A stretch of 64,000 bases of DNA from Nitratidesulfovibrio termitidis HI1 (GCF_000504305.1 NZ_KI632512.1:3412404-3476403); one strand, 5' to 3'. Shown: positions 15,880 to 24,751, numbered from the stretch's first letter. The notes: generated by a model not told the origin, from the sequence alone. Translations and numbers: made by a program.

Positions 15880-16797
15880 CTAGGCTACCCGTTCTTCATG
15901 GGTGACACTGGCCACCGGACAGGCGGAGCGCAGCACCACCTGCTCCACGGTGGACCCGATTTCCGCGTCCTCGGCGGGAACATCCCTGGCGTGGTGGGCC
16001 ATGACGATGAGGTCCGCCTTGCGGTCGCGGGCGTACTTCAGGATTTCCACATACGGCGTGCCTTCCCAGATTTCCACCTGGTAGTTGTCGTAGTCGGTCA
16101 TCTTGCTCACGTACCTGTCCTGCATCTGCTTGCGCGCCCGCTCCAACTGGCGTTCGATCTCGGCCTGGCTGGGGTACAGCCCGGAACCGCCAAGGTCGCT
16201 GGCGTGGAACAGGTACAGCTTGGCGCCCACCTCGCGCGCGGTCTTGTAGGCAAACTGGAAGGCCGCGTCGGCGGGCTTGGAGAAGTCGGTGCTGAAGACG
16301 ATGTTCGAGAACATGTGCCAGCAGGTGTTGCAGGGCCGGTTGACGATCAGCACCGGACAGCGGGCGGACTTGGCCACCTTCTGCATGGTGTTGCCGATGA
16401 TGGAACGCACCCGCGAGGCGGCGGCGTCCTCGTCGCGCCCGTGCGCGCCCATGACGATCAGGTCCACCCCTTCCTGCCGGGCAAAGCGCAGGATTTCGGT
16501 GTGCGGCACGCCCACGGCCAGTTGCAGCGCGGCGTTGGGCGGGCCGAATTCCTTGAACTGGGTCTCGTAGACGTGCTTCAGTTCCTCGGTGACCCATTCG
16601 CGGTAGTCCGCGTCGGCCACTTCTTCCTCGCCCGACTTCAGGTCGCGCACGTACTGGCCGAAGCCGCGCGTGGGCACCCCCAGCACGTGGAAGACGTACA
16701 GGCGCGCCTCGTTGCGCCGGGCCAGTTCGAAGGCCACCTTGGCCGCGTTGTCGCATGCCGGCGAGGCCGACGTTGCAAAGAGGATCTTACCGAACAT
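15880..16797 (-). CDS. Tandem universal stress protein (two UspA domains)
   Basis: A 305-residue protein with two UspA domains. Domain 1 starts MFGKILFATSASPACDNAAK and ends with MGAHGRDEDAAASRVRSIIG and CPVLIVNRP. Domain 2 starts FSNIVFSTDFSKPADAAF and ends with MAHHARDVPAEDAEIGSTV and CPVASVTH. Domain 1 keeps most of the G-x2-G-x9-G(S/N) ATP-binding pattern; in domain 2 it is degraded. GGAGG precedes the ATG at 16797, only 5 nt after the previous gene ends, so it is in the tmc transcription unit. The role is probably stress or energy-state signalling tied to the redox complex (inference). Confidence 0.92.
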   Translation of the reverse strand: MFGKILFATSASPACDNAAKVAFELARRNEARLYVFHVLGVPTRGFGQYVRDLKSGEEEVADADYREWVTEELKHVYETQFKEFGPPNAALQLAVGVPHTEILRFARQEGVDLIVMGAHGRDEDAAASRVRSIIGNTMQKVAKSARCPVLIVNRPCNTCWHMFSNIVFSTDFSKPADAAFQFAYKTAREVGAKLYLFHASDLGGSGLYPSQAEIERQLERARKQMQDRYVSKMTDYDNYQVEIWEGTPYVEILKYARDRKADLIVMAHHARDVPAEDAEIGSTVEQVVLRSACPVASVTHEERVA

Positions 16798-16802
16798 GGC
16801 GT

Positions 16803-17369
16803 TTACCTCCGTAGGCTGCAGTGTCTGGCGCCGCCCTGGAAGCCGAGCTCCCATGCGAGGCCCTCGATGACTTCGAACAGGCTGAAGGTGGTCTCGCAGT
16901 CGAGCACCCGCGTCCTGTCCCCGAAAACCACGTGTCGCAGGCCGCCCAGCGAGAGCGGCAGATCCAGAAGGGCGTCGAGAGGGATGAACCTGATTTCGTG
17001 TTCCGTTTCGCCGTCGCGGCCGCAGGGGCTGCCCGCCCCCGGCGCGAGAGCCCGCAAGGAAAGGTAGATTTCCGCGCGCGGGCCGCCGGGGTAGCCGATG
17101 AGGTCCACCGTCTTGCGCAGGGCAAGCCCGGTCAGCCCCTCGGCCCGGCAGTCTTCGGCCGGGCAGCGGGCCGCCTCGGCCACGGCGGCGGGCAGGAACG
17201 GGCCAAGGCGTTGCAGTTCGGCGTGCCGGGTCAGCAGGGCGAAGAACGTGCGCAGCGTGCAGCCCGCGTCCAGCACCGCCGCCAGCCGCAGGCAGGGCAG
17301 CGGATCGGCGTGGGTGCTTCCGTCGGGGGCGCGAAGCGTTCCGTCGGGGGCAAGGTGCACGGTGTCCAT
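16803..17369 (-). CDS. Conserved hypothetical protein of the tmc cluster
   Basis: A 188-residue soluble protein that I do not recognise as a named family. A gene at this place between tmcA and usp is also found in D. vulgaris (family knowledge). The ATG at 17369 is preceded by CGGAGAAT. The protein has an acidic, Leu-rich N-terminal half with three scattered cysteines (CRLAAVLDAGC, CPAEDC) and a C-terminal part with strand-like runs (HEIRFIPLDALLDLPLSLGG, LRHVVFGDRTRVLDCETTFS). There is no signal peptide or membrane helix. Spacing to tmcA (85 nt) and usp (5 nt) indicates one operon, hence a possible accessory or regulatory role for Tmc. Confidence 0.8.
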   Translation of the reverse strand: MDTVHLAPDGTLRAPDGSTHADPLPCLRLAAVLDAGCTLRTFFALLTRHAELQRLGPFLPAAVAEAARCPAEDCRAEGLTGLALRKTVDLIGYPGGPRAEIYLSLRALAPGAGSPCGRDGETEHEIRFIPLDALLDLPLSLGGLRHVVFGDRTRVLDCETTFSLFEVIEGLAWELGFQGGARHCSLRR

Positions 17370-17454
17370 GTATTCTCCGGGGTGTTCTCCGTCCGGTGTG
17401 ACGCAGGATGCCGCAGGGGGCCGGTTACCGTTGTTGCCGTGTTGCCGTTGCGTC

Positions 17455-17901
17455 TCAGACCTTGGTGTGGCAGCCGCCGCAGGTGGTGGGGCCCTTGCCC
17501 TGTTCCTTGTGGCAGCCCATGCACTGGCGGTGGTAGGCGCGTTCCAGCGGGGTGCCCTTGCCGCTTTTGCCGCCATGCGCGGAATGACAGTCGGCGCAGG
17601 GGGTGCCCTCGGACGTGGCGGCCGTGGCGTCGCGCCGTCCGTCCTCGGTGGTGCCGTGGTGGCAGGTGCCGCATTCGTCGATCCTGGCCTTTTCGTTGTG
17701 CGTGTCGTGCACGAACCGGGCGGCGGGGCGCGACTGCGGGGCCAGGGCTTCCGGGGCCAGGTGCTTCATGTCTTCCTGCGCCGGGGCCATGGCCACGGGC
17801 GGCAACAGCAGGAACAGCAGCGCGGCGGCCAGGATCGCGGTCACGATCGCCAGTTGGCTTGCCATGCGGTTTGCCTGCGGCAGGGAACGTGGTGCCTTCA
17901 T
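17455..17901 (-). CDS. tmcA: Tetraheme cytochrome c3, periplasmic subunit of Tmc
   Basis: 148 residues with an N-terminal signal/anchor helix (about 15-38) and four c-type haem sites: CGTCH (77-81), CADCH (102-106), CMGCH (127-131) and CGGCH (141-145). Distal His residues are at VHDTH and HH. This is the pattern of type II (acidic) tetraheme cytochrome c3, which in Desulfovibrio takes electrons from periplasmic hydrogenase/type I c3 and passes them to the membrane Tmc complex. AAGGAGC precedes the ATG. It follows tmcB by 19 nt. All four haem motifs are intact, so it should be functional. Confidence 0.95.
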   Translation of the reverse strand: MKAPRSLPQANRMASQLAIVTAILAAALLFLLLPPVAMAPAQEDMKHLAPEALAPQSRPAARFVHDTHNEKARIDECGTCHHGTTEDGRRDATAATSEGTPCADCHSAHGGKSGKGTPLERAYHRQCMGCHKEQGKGPTTCGGCHTKV

Positions 17902-17920
17902 CGGGTGCTCCTTGCCGTGC

Positions 17921-19258
17921 CTACGCGGCGCCGGGCTTTTCCATGCAGTCGTAGATCAGGTCGCCCAGGAACTTGGTGTGCATGCCGAGCTTGTAGTGGT
18001 TGATGATGTCTTCGAGCCCGCCGTGGCAGTTGTGGCAGGGGGCAACCACCGTGTGCACGCCCGTGGCGGCAAGCTGGTCGGCCTTGGCCTTGTTGCCCGC
18101 CAGGCGCACGCCCTTGAAGGGCGGGCCGCAGTTGATCACCCCGCCGCCCGCGCAGCAGCACAGGTTGTGTTCTCGCGTGGGGGACATTTCCACCACGTTG
18201 GAACACAGGGCGTGGGTGACCTCGCGCAGCTTGTCCATCAGGCCGCGCCCCCGGATGATGTTGCACGGGTCGTGGATGGTCACCGGCTCGTCGAACTTCT
18301 TGGCCAGCTTTATCTTGCCCTCGGTCAGCAGTTCCCAGAAAAATTCCACGGAATGCACGATGGGCACGGGGTGGTTCTTCCAGCCCAGCCAGCGGTTGCC
18401 CACGTCATACACGGACCGGAAGGCGTGCCCGCATTCCCCCATGACGATGCGCTTGACCTTCAGCTTCTGGGCCAGTTCGAAGTGGCAGCGCTTCAGTCGC
18501 CCCATCATTTCGTAGTCGCCCGTGAACATGCACATGTCGCTGTTGTCCCAGCCGGGGGACGAGGGCATGGTCCAGTCCACCCCGGCCTGGTCGAAGATCA
18601 CCGCCGCCTGGTAGATGAGCTGGGTGCGGAACTTGGGTTCCGGCGCGATGACCGAGTACATGAAGTCCGCCCCTTCCTTGTCGAAGGGGATGCGCAACGC
18701 GGGAATTTCGCTGCGCGCCTCGTCTTCCTGCCACACCAGGCTGTCCATCCACTCGTCTTCCTTGACCCACATCTGGTTCATGGTGCCGGAGTGGCTGTGC
18801 GCGGTATCCTGGATGTACAGCGGCACCACGCCCAGGCGATGGCAGATGCGCCGCACCAGGCTCATGACGTAGCCGGTGTCGATGCCCACGGGACAGTAGT
18901 GCACGCAGCGGCGGCACAGGTTGCATTCCGTGTAGGCGATCTGGGCCATGCCGTAGATGTCGTCCGGGTCCACCTTGCCGCCGGTGCGCAGCAGCTTCCA
19001 CATGGTCTGTTCCATCTTGCCCACGGGCGAATAGGTGGGGTCGCCGTCGTGCGAGATGCAGTAGTGGCAGGCGTCGGCGCACATGCCGCAGCGCATGCAG
19101 GTTTCATGGTAGACGGCCAGGCGCGCCCCGGCCTCGCCCCTGGTCACCGCCTTGACCACGCGTTCGATGCGTTCGCGCGTCAGGGCGGCCACGCCCCGCA
19201 CGAGGTTGGCGTCTTCTATGCGGCGTTCCGCGATGCCCGAGAATTCCGTTGCGCTCAT
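17921..19258 (-). CDS. tmcB: HdrD-like iron-sulfur subunit of Tmc
   Basis: A 445-residue cytoplasmic subunit. Two [4Fe-4S] sites are visible: C54, C57, C60, C64 (CMRCGMCADAC) and C112, C115, C118, C122 (CNLCRRCVHYC). The C-terminal half has the CCG-type cysteine motifs known from heterodisulfide reductase HdrD: DPCNIIRGRG, LCCCAGGGV and APCHNCHGG. In HdrD these hold a catalytic [4Fe-4S]; in Tmc the true substrate is not established. GGGAG precedes the ATG. It would take electrons from TmcC across the membrane for cytoplasmic sulfate reduction (model from the family). Confidence 0.95.
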   Translation of the reverse strand: MSATEFSGIAERRIEDANLVRGVAALTRERIERVVKAVTRGEAGARLAVYHETCMRCGMCADACHYCISHDGDPTYSPVGKMEQTMWKLLRTGGKVDPDDIYGMAQIAYTECNLCRRCVHYCPVGIDTGYVMSLVRRICHRLGVVPLYIQDTAHSHSGTMNQMWVKEDEWMDSLVWQEDEARSEIPALRIPFDKEGADFMYSVIAPEPKFRTQLIYQAAVIFDQAGVDWTMPSSPGWDNSDMCMFTGDYEMMGRLKRCHFELAQKLKVKRIVMGECGHAFRSVYDVGNRWLGWKNHPVPIVHSVEFFWELLTEGKIKLAKKFDEPVTIHDPCNIIRGRGLMDKLREVTHALCSNVVEMSPTREHNLCCCAGGGVINCGPPFKGVRLAGNKAKADQLAATGVHTVVAPCHNCHGGLEDIINHYKLGMHTKFLGDLIYDCMEKPGAA

Positions 19259-19369
19259 GTGGTTGTCTCCCGTGGGATGGCGCGGTGCGCCCCTCCGATG
19301 AATCCGGTCGGTCCTTCCGCCTGCCCTGTCTTGCCTGTTTTGCCTGTCCTGCCAGTCTTGCGGCCCTGC

Positions 19370-20029
19370 CTACCAGTCGGGGCAGTGGCGCACCCCGCCG
19401 AACTCCGAGCCCATGTAGGCCCTGGTGAAGGGCGAGAAGATGGCGTGCGACAGCCGGGTGAAGGGCAGGGCCATCAGCGTGGCCTCGCCCGACAGCACGT
19501 GCAGGGTGGACAGCAGCAGGTTGTCGCCGATCTGCTGCTTGGCCAGGAAGGCGGTGATGCACGGCACGGCCACCAGCGCCAGCACCAGCCAGTCCATGGG
19601 CCGGGTGACGAAGCGGACCGTGGGCAACTGAAGCCTGCGCCACGCGAAGAACCCGCACAGCAGGATGACCAGCACGGTCAGGGTGTCGGCGATACCTTCG
19701 GGTAACGACCAGACATTGACGCCGAAGGCGTAATCCCACAGTACCGCGTGCCCCGGCGCAAAGAGCAGCAGCAGGCCAAGCGCGGTGTGAAAGGCGAAGG
19801 TGGCCACGGTGACGGCCGGGTTGGCCCGCCAGCCCAGGGTGGCGAAGGGGGTCGCCCAGTGCGCCATGGAGCGCGCGGCGAAGCGCACATCCATGTAGGC
19901 AACGGCATTCATGTCCTTCTTGCGGGCCAGCGCCCACATGGAGGCCAGGCGCCAGGCCGACCCGCCCAGAAACACGGCCCAGGCAACCCAGGCCAGGGGC
20001 CCCACGGCGAAATTGTACAGTTGCTGCAT
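19370..20029 (-). CDS. tmcC: Integral membrane cytochrome b subunit of Tmc (HdrE/NarI-like)
   Basis: 219 residues with about five to six hydrophobic helices, e.g. FAVGPLAWVAWAVFLGG, ANPAVTVATFAFHTALGLLL, TLTVLVILLCGFFAW, MDWLVLALVAVPCITAFL and the last near LSGEATLMALPFTRLSH. Histidines in helices (H in FAFHTALG, STLHVLSG, RLSHAIF) are candidates for haem b ligands as in HdrE/NarI/DsrM. GGAGG precedes the ATG. It lies between tmcD (21 nt upstream) and tmcB (111 nt downstream). It should link the periplasmic cytochrome TmcA with TmcB. Confidence 0.93.
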   Translation of the reverse strand: MQQLYNFAVGPLAWVAWAVFLGGSAWRLASMWALARKKDMNAVAYMDVRFAARSMAHWATPFATLGWRANPAVTVATFAFHTALGLLLLFAPGHAVLWDYAFGVNVWSLPEGIADTLTVLVILLCGFFAWRRLQLPTVRFVTRPMDWLVLALVAVPCITAFLAKQQIGDNLLLSTLHVLSGEATLMALPFTRLSHAIFSPFTRAYMGSEFGGVRHCPDW

Positions 20030-20050
20030 TGCAGTGCCTCCGCTGGCCCG

Positions 20051-21403
20051 TCAGGCCCTGAAGTCGTCGGGGGTGGCAACCCACCGTTCGCACGCGCCGT
20101 CGCGGATGCCCCGCAACAGTACGGTTGTGCCGGTTCCGGAATCGGCGGGGCCGAACATCGGGTCCCACGCCGTGGTGAAGGCATCGCGCCACGGGCGGCC
20201 ATCCAGCAGCACCGTTTCACGGTTGCCCTCGCGCACCCGCACCGCCACGTGCCGTCCGCACGGGCTAAACACGGGCCGCCAGGCCATGTCCCACTTGCCG
20301 GGCCAGACCACGCCGTCCACCACCACCTGCCAGACGGTGTTGTCGTTGCTGGCCAGGGCCGCGGCGCGGGTGCCGTCGGGCGACAGGACAAGGTCGGTGA
20401 TCACCGGTGCGGTGAACGGCCAGGGCGATGCATCGCGGGCCACGGTGAAGTTGCCGTATCCGGGGGCAACGATGGCCCACAGGTGCCGCCCGTCGCGGCT
20501 CCAGGCGGGCGACCAGCACTGGAAGAAGCGCGCTTCCCACAGCAGGGTGCCATCCAGGGCCATGCCCCAGCGGCCATCCTTGCGCACCGGGGCGGCCACC
20601 GCGCCGGTGGCCGGGTCGAAGCACGGTTCCCACACGCAGGGAAAGGCGGCGGGCCACGGTGTGCCGTTGACGGCCACGGTGTATTCGGAATGGGAAAGGC
20701 GCACCTGCGCGGCCACCTGGTCGTTGCGGTTGTCGAACACGGGTGTCCACACGTTCATGAAGTTGCGGCCCCACGCCTCGCCATCCACGGCAATGCTGTA
20801 CACGCCCCGTACGAAGGTCTCGATGTCGGCCTGGCCCAGCGGCACGGTCTGCACCACGGCGGCGGTGCGGCGTCCATCGGGGCTGAGGGCGAAATTGTTG
20901 GCGTTCTCGTACAGCGTTTCCCAAGGCTCGCCGTCCACGATCATGCCGTAGCGCATGTCCTGCTGCACGGCGGCGGTCAGCTTGCCGGCGGGGCCGTGCA
21001 GCAGCGACCAGATGAATCCGTAGGTTTCCGGCCACGCTTCGCCGTCCACGGCCACGGTCCATTCCCCGTCCTGCTGGACGATGGCGGCCAGCCGCCCGTC
21101 GGGCAGGAAGCGCGGCGACCAGACTTTCTCGAAACCCGCGTCCCAGACGCCGTCGTCCACGCGCATGGTGAAGCTGTCGTCCTCCTGCCGGACCACGGCG
21201 GCCACGTGCATGCCGTCGTGCGACATCAGCGGTTCTTCCTGCCATTGGTGGCCGGGCAGCGGCGCAAGGGACGGCGCGATGACCCGCCTGCCCGGTTCCC
21301 ATGGGCCGGGGCCGGGTTGCGGAAGCCCCGTTGCGGCGTGCGCGGCGGGTGGCGCTTCCGGCTGGCCGTGGGCCGCTTGCGGGGTTGCGGTGGATGTGGA
21401 CAT
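20051..21403 (-). CDS. tmcD: Tryptophan-rich subunit of Tmc
   Basis: 450 residues. The ATG at 21403 follows AGGAGG at 6-7 nt; the frame is open a further 37 codons upstream without a ribosome site. There is no membrane helix or signal peptide. The body is built of many repeats containing a Val-Asp-Gly-x-x-Trp core (e.g. VAVDGEAWPETYG, IVDGEPWETLYEN, VAVNGTPWPAAFP), giving a Trp-rich beta-propeller-like protein. It is known only as TmcD in Desulfovibrio; its role is undefined. It is the first gene of the tmc unit on this strand and faces the divergent porin across a 626-bp regulatory region. Confidence 0.93.
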   Translation of the reverse strand: MSTSTATPQAAHGQPEAPPAAHAATGLPQPGPGPWEPGRRVIAPSLAPLPGHQWQEEPLMSHDGMHVAAVVRQEDDSFTMRVDDGVWDAGFEKVWSPRFLPDGRLAAIVQQDGEWTVAVDGEAWPETYGFIWSLLHGPAGKLTAAVQQDMRYGMIVDGEPWETLYENANNFALSPDGRRTAAVVQTVPLGQADIETFVRGVYSIAVDGEAWGRNFMNVWTPVFDNRNDQVAAQVRLSHSEYTVAVNGTPWPAAFPCVWEPCFDPATGAVAAPVRKDGRWGMALDGTLLWEARFFQCWSPAWSRDGRHLWAIVAPGYGNFTVARDASPWPFTAPVITDLVLSPDGTRAAALASNDNTVWQVVVDGVVWPGKWDMAWRPVFSPCGRHVAVRVREGNRETVLLDGRPWRDAFTTAWDPMFGPADSGTGTTVLLRGIRDGACERWVATPDDFRA

Positions 21404-21895
21404 GCGAACCTCCTGTTCTGCGTTCGTCGTTGTCATGTCGAGCGCAGAAGAATGATCGTTGCACCGTATTGTGGCGTCGCGAATGCGAATGTGTTTGAAG
21501 GCTGTGTAGCACAATAAAGACTACCGTGGAAGTGGTGTTGCGAAAAATAGTAGTCTACTTGCGTGGTAGATTTGATTGTATACTGCATTGGTATAGTAGA
21601 AATACAACCGTTGCGGTAGGAAATGCATGGTTGCTGTCGTGTGTCATGCTGGAACGTGACGGCAGGCGTGCGAGGTGGCGGCTTGGTTGCGTGTCGATAT
21701 GACGCGAAACGTTTCAAGCGTGTTTCAATATTGGAATATTCGCGCGCGGGCAGGCCCGACGGGGACATTTGCCCGGAGCGTGCGCGGCAAGGTGCCCGTG
21801 GCGCCAGGCAGTGCGCTTGCGATGCGGTTCCGGGTGCCGGATGTGCAGGGGGAAACGCGCCGCTGGTGAGGAACGAAATGTTTTTGTTTATGAGA
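21404..21895. promoter_or_regulatory. tmc/porin divergent control region with three 25-bp-phased palindromes
   Basis: The gap is AT-rich from 21470 to 21640. Three inverted repeats stand in line: TCTAC-N7-GTAGA (21554-21570), ATACT-GCATT-GGTAT (21580-21594) and CAACC-GTTGC-GGTAG (21605-21619). Their centres are 21562, 21587 and 21612, exactly 25 bp apart. They resemble ATACC-ATTGC-GGTAT upstream of the Rrf2 gene at 7021, suggesting an Rrf2-type regulator binds here (inference). No gene is supported in this gap. Confidence 0.6.
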
Positions 21896-21924
21896 TTGAC
21901 TGTGAAAATCATTTTCAGTATCTA
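21896..21924 (+). promoter_or_regulatory. Porin promoter with Fur box in the spacer
   Basis: TTGACT (21896-21901), a 17-bp spacer and TATCTA (21919-21924) form a good sigma-70 promoter for the porin. The perfect palindrome TGAAAAT-C-ATTTTCA (21903-21917) fills the spacer; it matches the Fur-box pattern reported for Desulfovibrio. Iron-replete Fur would block RNA polymerase directly. Confidence 0.8.
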
Positions 21925-22029
21925 GCACGGAAACGTCCACCGTACCCCTGCGCGGCGCGGCGTTGCACGGGGCCGCGCGGCGCCACTGTCGCCCGGTCCG
22001 CAGCATATTCCTGCAAGGAAGGAGGAAAC

Positions 22030-23439
22030 ATGAAACGTTTGATCACGCTGTTGCTCGGCGCGGCGCTGCTGTGCGGCGCGGTGACTTCGGCGAACGCCGC
22101 CACCATCGAGGCCAAGGGCGAATGGGCCTTCGACTTTTCGTGGACCGACGGCATGAACTATCGTTCCGCCGATGACGGCGGCGAGAGCGAAGATGATTTC
22201 GCGGCGCACCAGCGACTGCGCACCCAGATCGACATCATTGCCAGCGAATCGCTGCGCGGCGTGGTGTTCCTGGAAATGGGCACCACAACCTGGGGCCAGG
22301 AAGACGGCGCGCTGGGTTCCGACGGCAAGTCGGTGAAGGTGCGCCGGTCGTACATCGACTGGATGGTGCCCGAAACCGAACTGAAGGTGCGCATGGGCCT
22401 GCAGGGCATGGACCTGCCCGGCGCCACCTTCGGCGCCAGCCCCATCCTGAGCGACGAGGACGTGGCCGCCCTGGTGCTGAGCTATGCCGTCAACGACAAC
22501 GTGGGCCTCACCGCCTTCTGGGCGCGCCCCTACGACAACGATTCCGGCAACACCGCCGACGACAACAACGACTTCGACGAAGTGGACGTGTTCGGCCTGA
22601 CCGCGCCGGTGACCCTGGACGGCGTCAGCGTGACCCCGTACCTCCTGTACGCCTCGGTGGGCAAGGACGTGGACGGCACCGACACCGAATCGTGGGAAAT
22701 CTTCCAGGACGGCATGCAGAGCCTTGGCCAGAGCACCGGCCTGCTGACCGGCGACGACACCACCACCCACAATGCGTGGTGGGGCGGCGTGGCCTTTGAA
22801 CTGACCATGTTCGATCCCTTTGCCGTGAAGATGGACTTCACTTACGGCAACAAGGACGCCGACGAAGACTACGCCACCCGCGAAGGCTGGCTGGTTTCGG
22901 GCATGGTCGAATACAAGATGGAGATGATGACCCCCGGCGTGTTCGCCTGGTACGGCAGCGGCGAAGACGACGACCTCGACAACGGCTCCGAGCGCATGCC
23001 CTCCATCTCGCCCAACGCCTGGGCGCCCACCAGCTTTGGCTTCCCCGGCTCCGTGTTCAACCAGGACAGCCAGTTCGCCCTCAATGGCGCGGGCCTGTGG
23101 GGCGTCGGCGTGCAACTGGCCGACATCTCGTTCGTCGAAAACCTGTCGCACGTCCTGCGCGTGGCCTACATGCGCGGCACCAACGATTCCGAATTGGTGA
23201 AGGATACTTCCGGCCTCGCCGACGCGCTGGCCCCGGCTGGTGGCGGCGTGTTCCTGACCGACGAGGACAGCGCCTGGGAAGTGAACTTCGACCACACCTA
23301 CCAGATCTACGAAAACCTCACCTTCATTCTTGAAATGGGCTACATCCGCCTGGATCTGGATGAAGATGTCTGGGGCGCCAACGGCGAAGACCTGAACGCC
23401 GCCAAGAAGCTGACCTTCAACCTGGTCTACGAGTTCTAG
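22030..23439 (+). CDS. Outer-membrane trimeric porin (Desulfovibrio type)
   Basis: A 469-residue outer membrane porin. AAGGAAGGAGG lies before the ATG at 22030. The signal peptide is MKRLITLLLGAALLCGAVTSANA, with cleavage after ANA. The mature part is acidic, rich in Asp, Gly and aromatic residues in alternating strand patterns (IEAKGEWAFDFSWTDGMNYR at the start), and ends in LVYEF with the C-terminal Phe typical of beta-barrel proteins recognised by BamA. It belongs to the Desulfovibrio homotrimeric porin family that allows diffusion of small solutes. The promoter has a Fur palindrome, so expression should rise when iron is scarce. A strong terminator follows. It is monocistronic. Confidence 0.92.
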   Translation: MKRLITLLLGAALLCGAVTSANAATIEAKGEWAFDFSWTDGMNYRSADDGGESEDDFAAHQRLRTQIDIIASESLRGVVFLEMGTTTWGQEDGALGSDGKSVKVRRSYIDWMVPETELKVRMGLQGMDLPGATFGASPILSDEDVAALVLSYAVNDNVGLTAFWARPYDNDSGNTADDNNDFDEVDVFGLTAPVTLDGVSVTPYLLYASVGKDVDGTDTESWEIFQDGMQSLGQSTGLLTGDDTTTHNAWWGGVAFELTMFDPFAVKMDFTYGNKDADEDYATREGWLVSGMVEYKMEMMTPGVFAWYGSGEDDDLDNGSERMPSISPNAWAPTSFGFPGSVFNQDSQFALNGAGLWGVGVQLADISFVENLSHVLRVAYMRGTNDSELVKDTSGLADALAPAGGGVFLTDEDSAWEVNFDHTYQIYENLTFILEMGYIRLDLDEDVWGANGEDLNAAKKLTFNLVYEF

Positions 23440-23533
23440 CCGTGTCGCACTGCGGCCGCGCGGCGTGACCGACGCAGGGTGCCGGCCGCAAGAACGACAG
23501 GGCCGTACCGGCACTGCTGGTGCGGAATGCAAC

Positions 23534-23570
23534 GGGGCATGGCCTTTGGGCCATGCCCCTTCGCGTTTTT
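23534..23570 (+). terminator. Intrinsic terminator of the porin gene
   Basis: The stem GGGGCATGGCC / GGCCATGCCCC with a 3-4-nt loop is followed by TTCGCGTTTTT, about 95 nt after the porin stop. Confidence 0.92.
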
Positions 23571-23929
23571 CTGCGGGCGGAATGAAAGGGGGATGGAGCG
23601 TCACATTTTTTTGAGAAAGTACAACGTTGCATAAATGATGTGTGAGGCAGGCAGCGCATGTCTGGAGCAAGTCGCCACTGGGGCGGCAACGCATCGCAAT
23701 TACAGTGTACAATGCGGAAAGCCGCGTGCTATGTCGAAGGGGACGGTCATGGGCGGGAAGTGTCGTGCACCGCGTTGTGTGGCTGACGATACCCTGTCGG
23801 CGTGCCGCCCCATGCATGATGGTGCGCATGTTGCGTACGCATGCTGAGGGGGGGGGCGTTTCCGGCGCGCTTGCCGTATTTCCCGGCGGGGTGTCACCCA
23901 CCCCGCTCTCCGCAAAAGGTGCCCCCTCC
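23571..23929. other. Gap upstream of the Cys-rich gene
   Basis: No gene is supported. At 23809-23822 stands CCCATGCATGATGG, the reverse complement of a 14-mer also found at 27607-27620 and 56117-56130 in other intergenic regions. Confidence 0.4.
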
Positions 23930-24751
23930 ATGCCCATTGACGGCTGGCTCGAAGCCCTGCCCGGTCTGGATGACCGCACCGCGAACCTCGATGTGGCGGA
24001 TGACGTCGTCCTGTTCGCCCGTCGTGCCCACCCGCTGCTTTCGGCCCGCACGGTGCGCCATCAGGTTGCCCGGCTGAGCGCGCACCTGCTCGCGCTGGGA
24101 GGGCCGGGCACCATGGACGCCGGGCTGCGCCACGCGCTGATCGGCTATTCCCTGTACACCCGCCAACTGGGCATGGTGCAGGACCACACCACCAAGCACA
24201 TCTGCCGCGACAGCTGCGAACGCCCACCGCTGGGCTGCTGCAACCGGAGCCACAACGTGGTGTTCAGCCTGTCGGACGTCATGATGCAGCACCCCACGGG
24301 TCTTGCCCTGCGCATGGGCGATGCGCTGGCCCGGCTTCAGGCCGAGGAGGGAGCCCACCATGCCCACGGCGCGCCCATGGGGGAACGGGGCTGCCCGTAC
24401 CTGACGGCCACAGGCTGTACGCTGCATCTCTTCAAGTCGCCGCTGTGCGTGCACTACCTGTGCCCCACGGTGGCCGACGCCCTGAACGCCGCGCACGGTC
24501 CGGAGGCCGAGCCCTTCGTGGCGGGTATGCGCCGCGCCGCCAACCGGCAGCTGGAACGCAGCGCCGACTTCATGGAACCGGGCCTGATCGAGACGGCGGT
24601 GAAGATGTTCGCCCCCGGGGGCTGGTCTGGTGATTCGTCTGGCGATTCGTCTGGTGAGCTGCCGGGCGGCGGGGCTGGCGGGGAGAAGGGAAGCGGGATG
24701 GAAGGCTGGCCGGGTGGTGGGTCGGACGGCGGGGGATGGGGCAAGGCCTGA
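23930..24751 (+). CDS. Cysteine-rich protein, possible YkgJ-like metal-binding
   Basis: A 273-residue cytoplasmic protein that I cannot assign firmly. The ATG at 23930 is where charged, folded-looking sequence begins (MPIDGWLEALPGLDD); the ribosome site is weak (AAAGG). The central part holds many cysteines in a distinctive arrangement: ICRDSC, LGCCNRSHN, RGCPYLTATGC and PLCVHYLCP. Cys clusters of this type occur in YkgJ/CxxCxxxCC metal- or Fe-S-binding proteins, so metal binding is plausible. The last 50 residues are a Gly/Ser tail (GDSSGDSSGELPGGGAGG) typical of the disordered ends in this genome. It converges on motB and lies alone. Confidence 0.6.
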   Translation: MPIDGWLEALPGLDDRTANLDVADDVVLFARRAHPLLSARTVRHQVARLSAHLLALGGPGTMDAGLRHALIGYSLYTRQLGMVQDHTTKHICRDSCERPPLGCCNRSHNVVFSLSDVMMQHPTGLALRMGDALARLQAEEGAHHAHGAPMGERGCPYLTATGCTLHLFKSPLCVHYLCPTVADALNAAHGPEAEPFVAGMRRAANRQLERSADFMEPGLIETAVKMFAPGGWSGDSSGDSSGELPGGGAGGEKGSGMEGWPGGGSDGGGWGKA

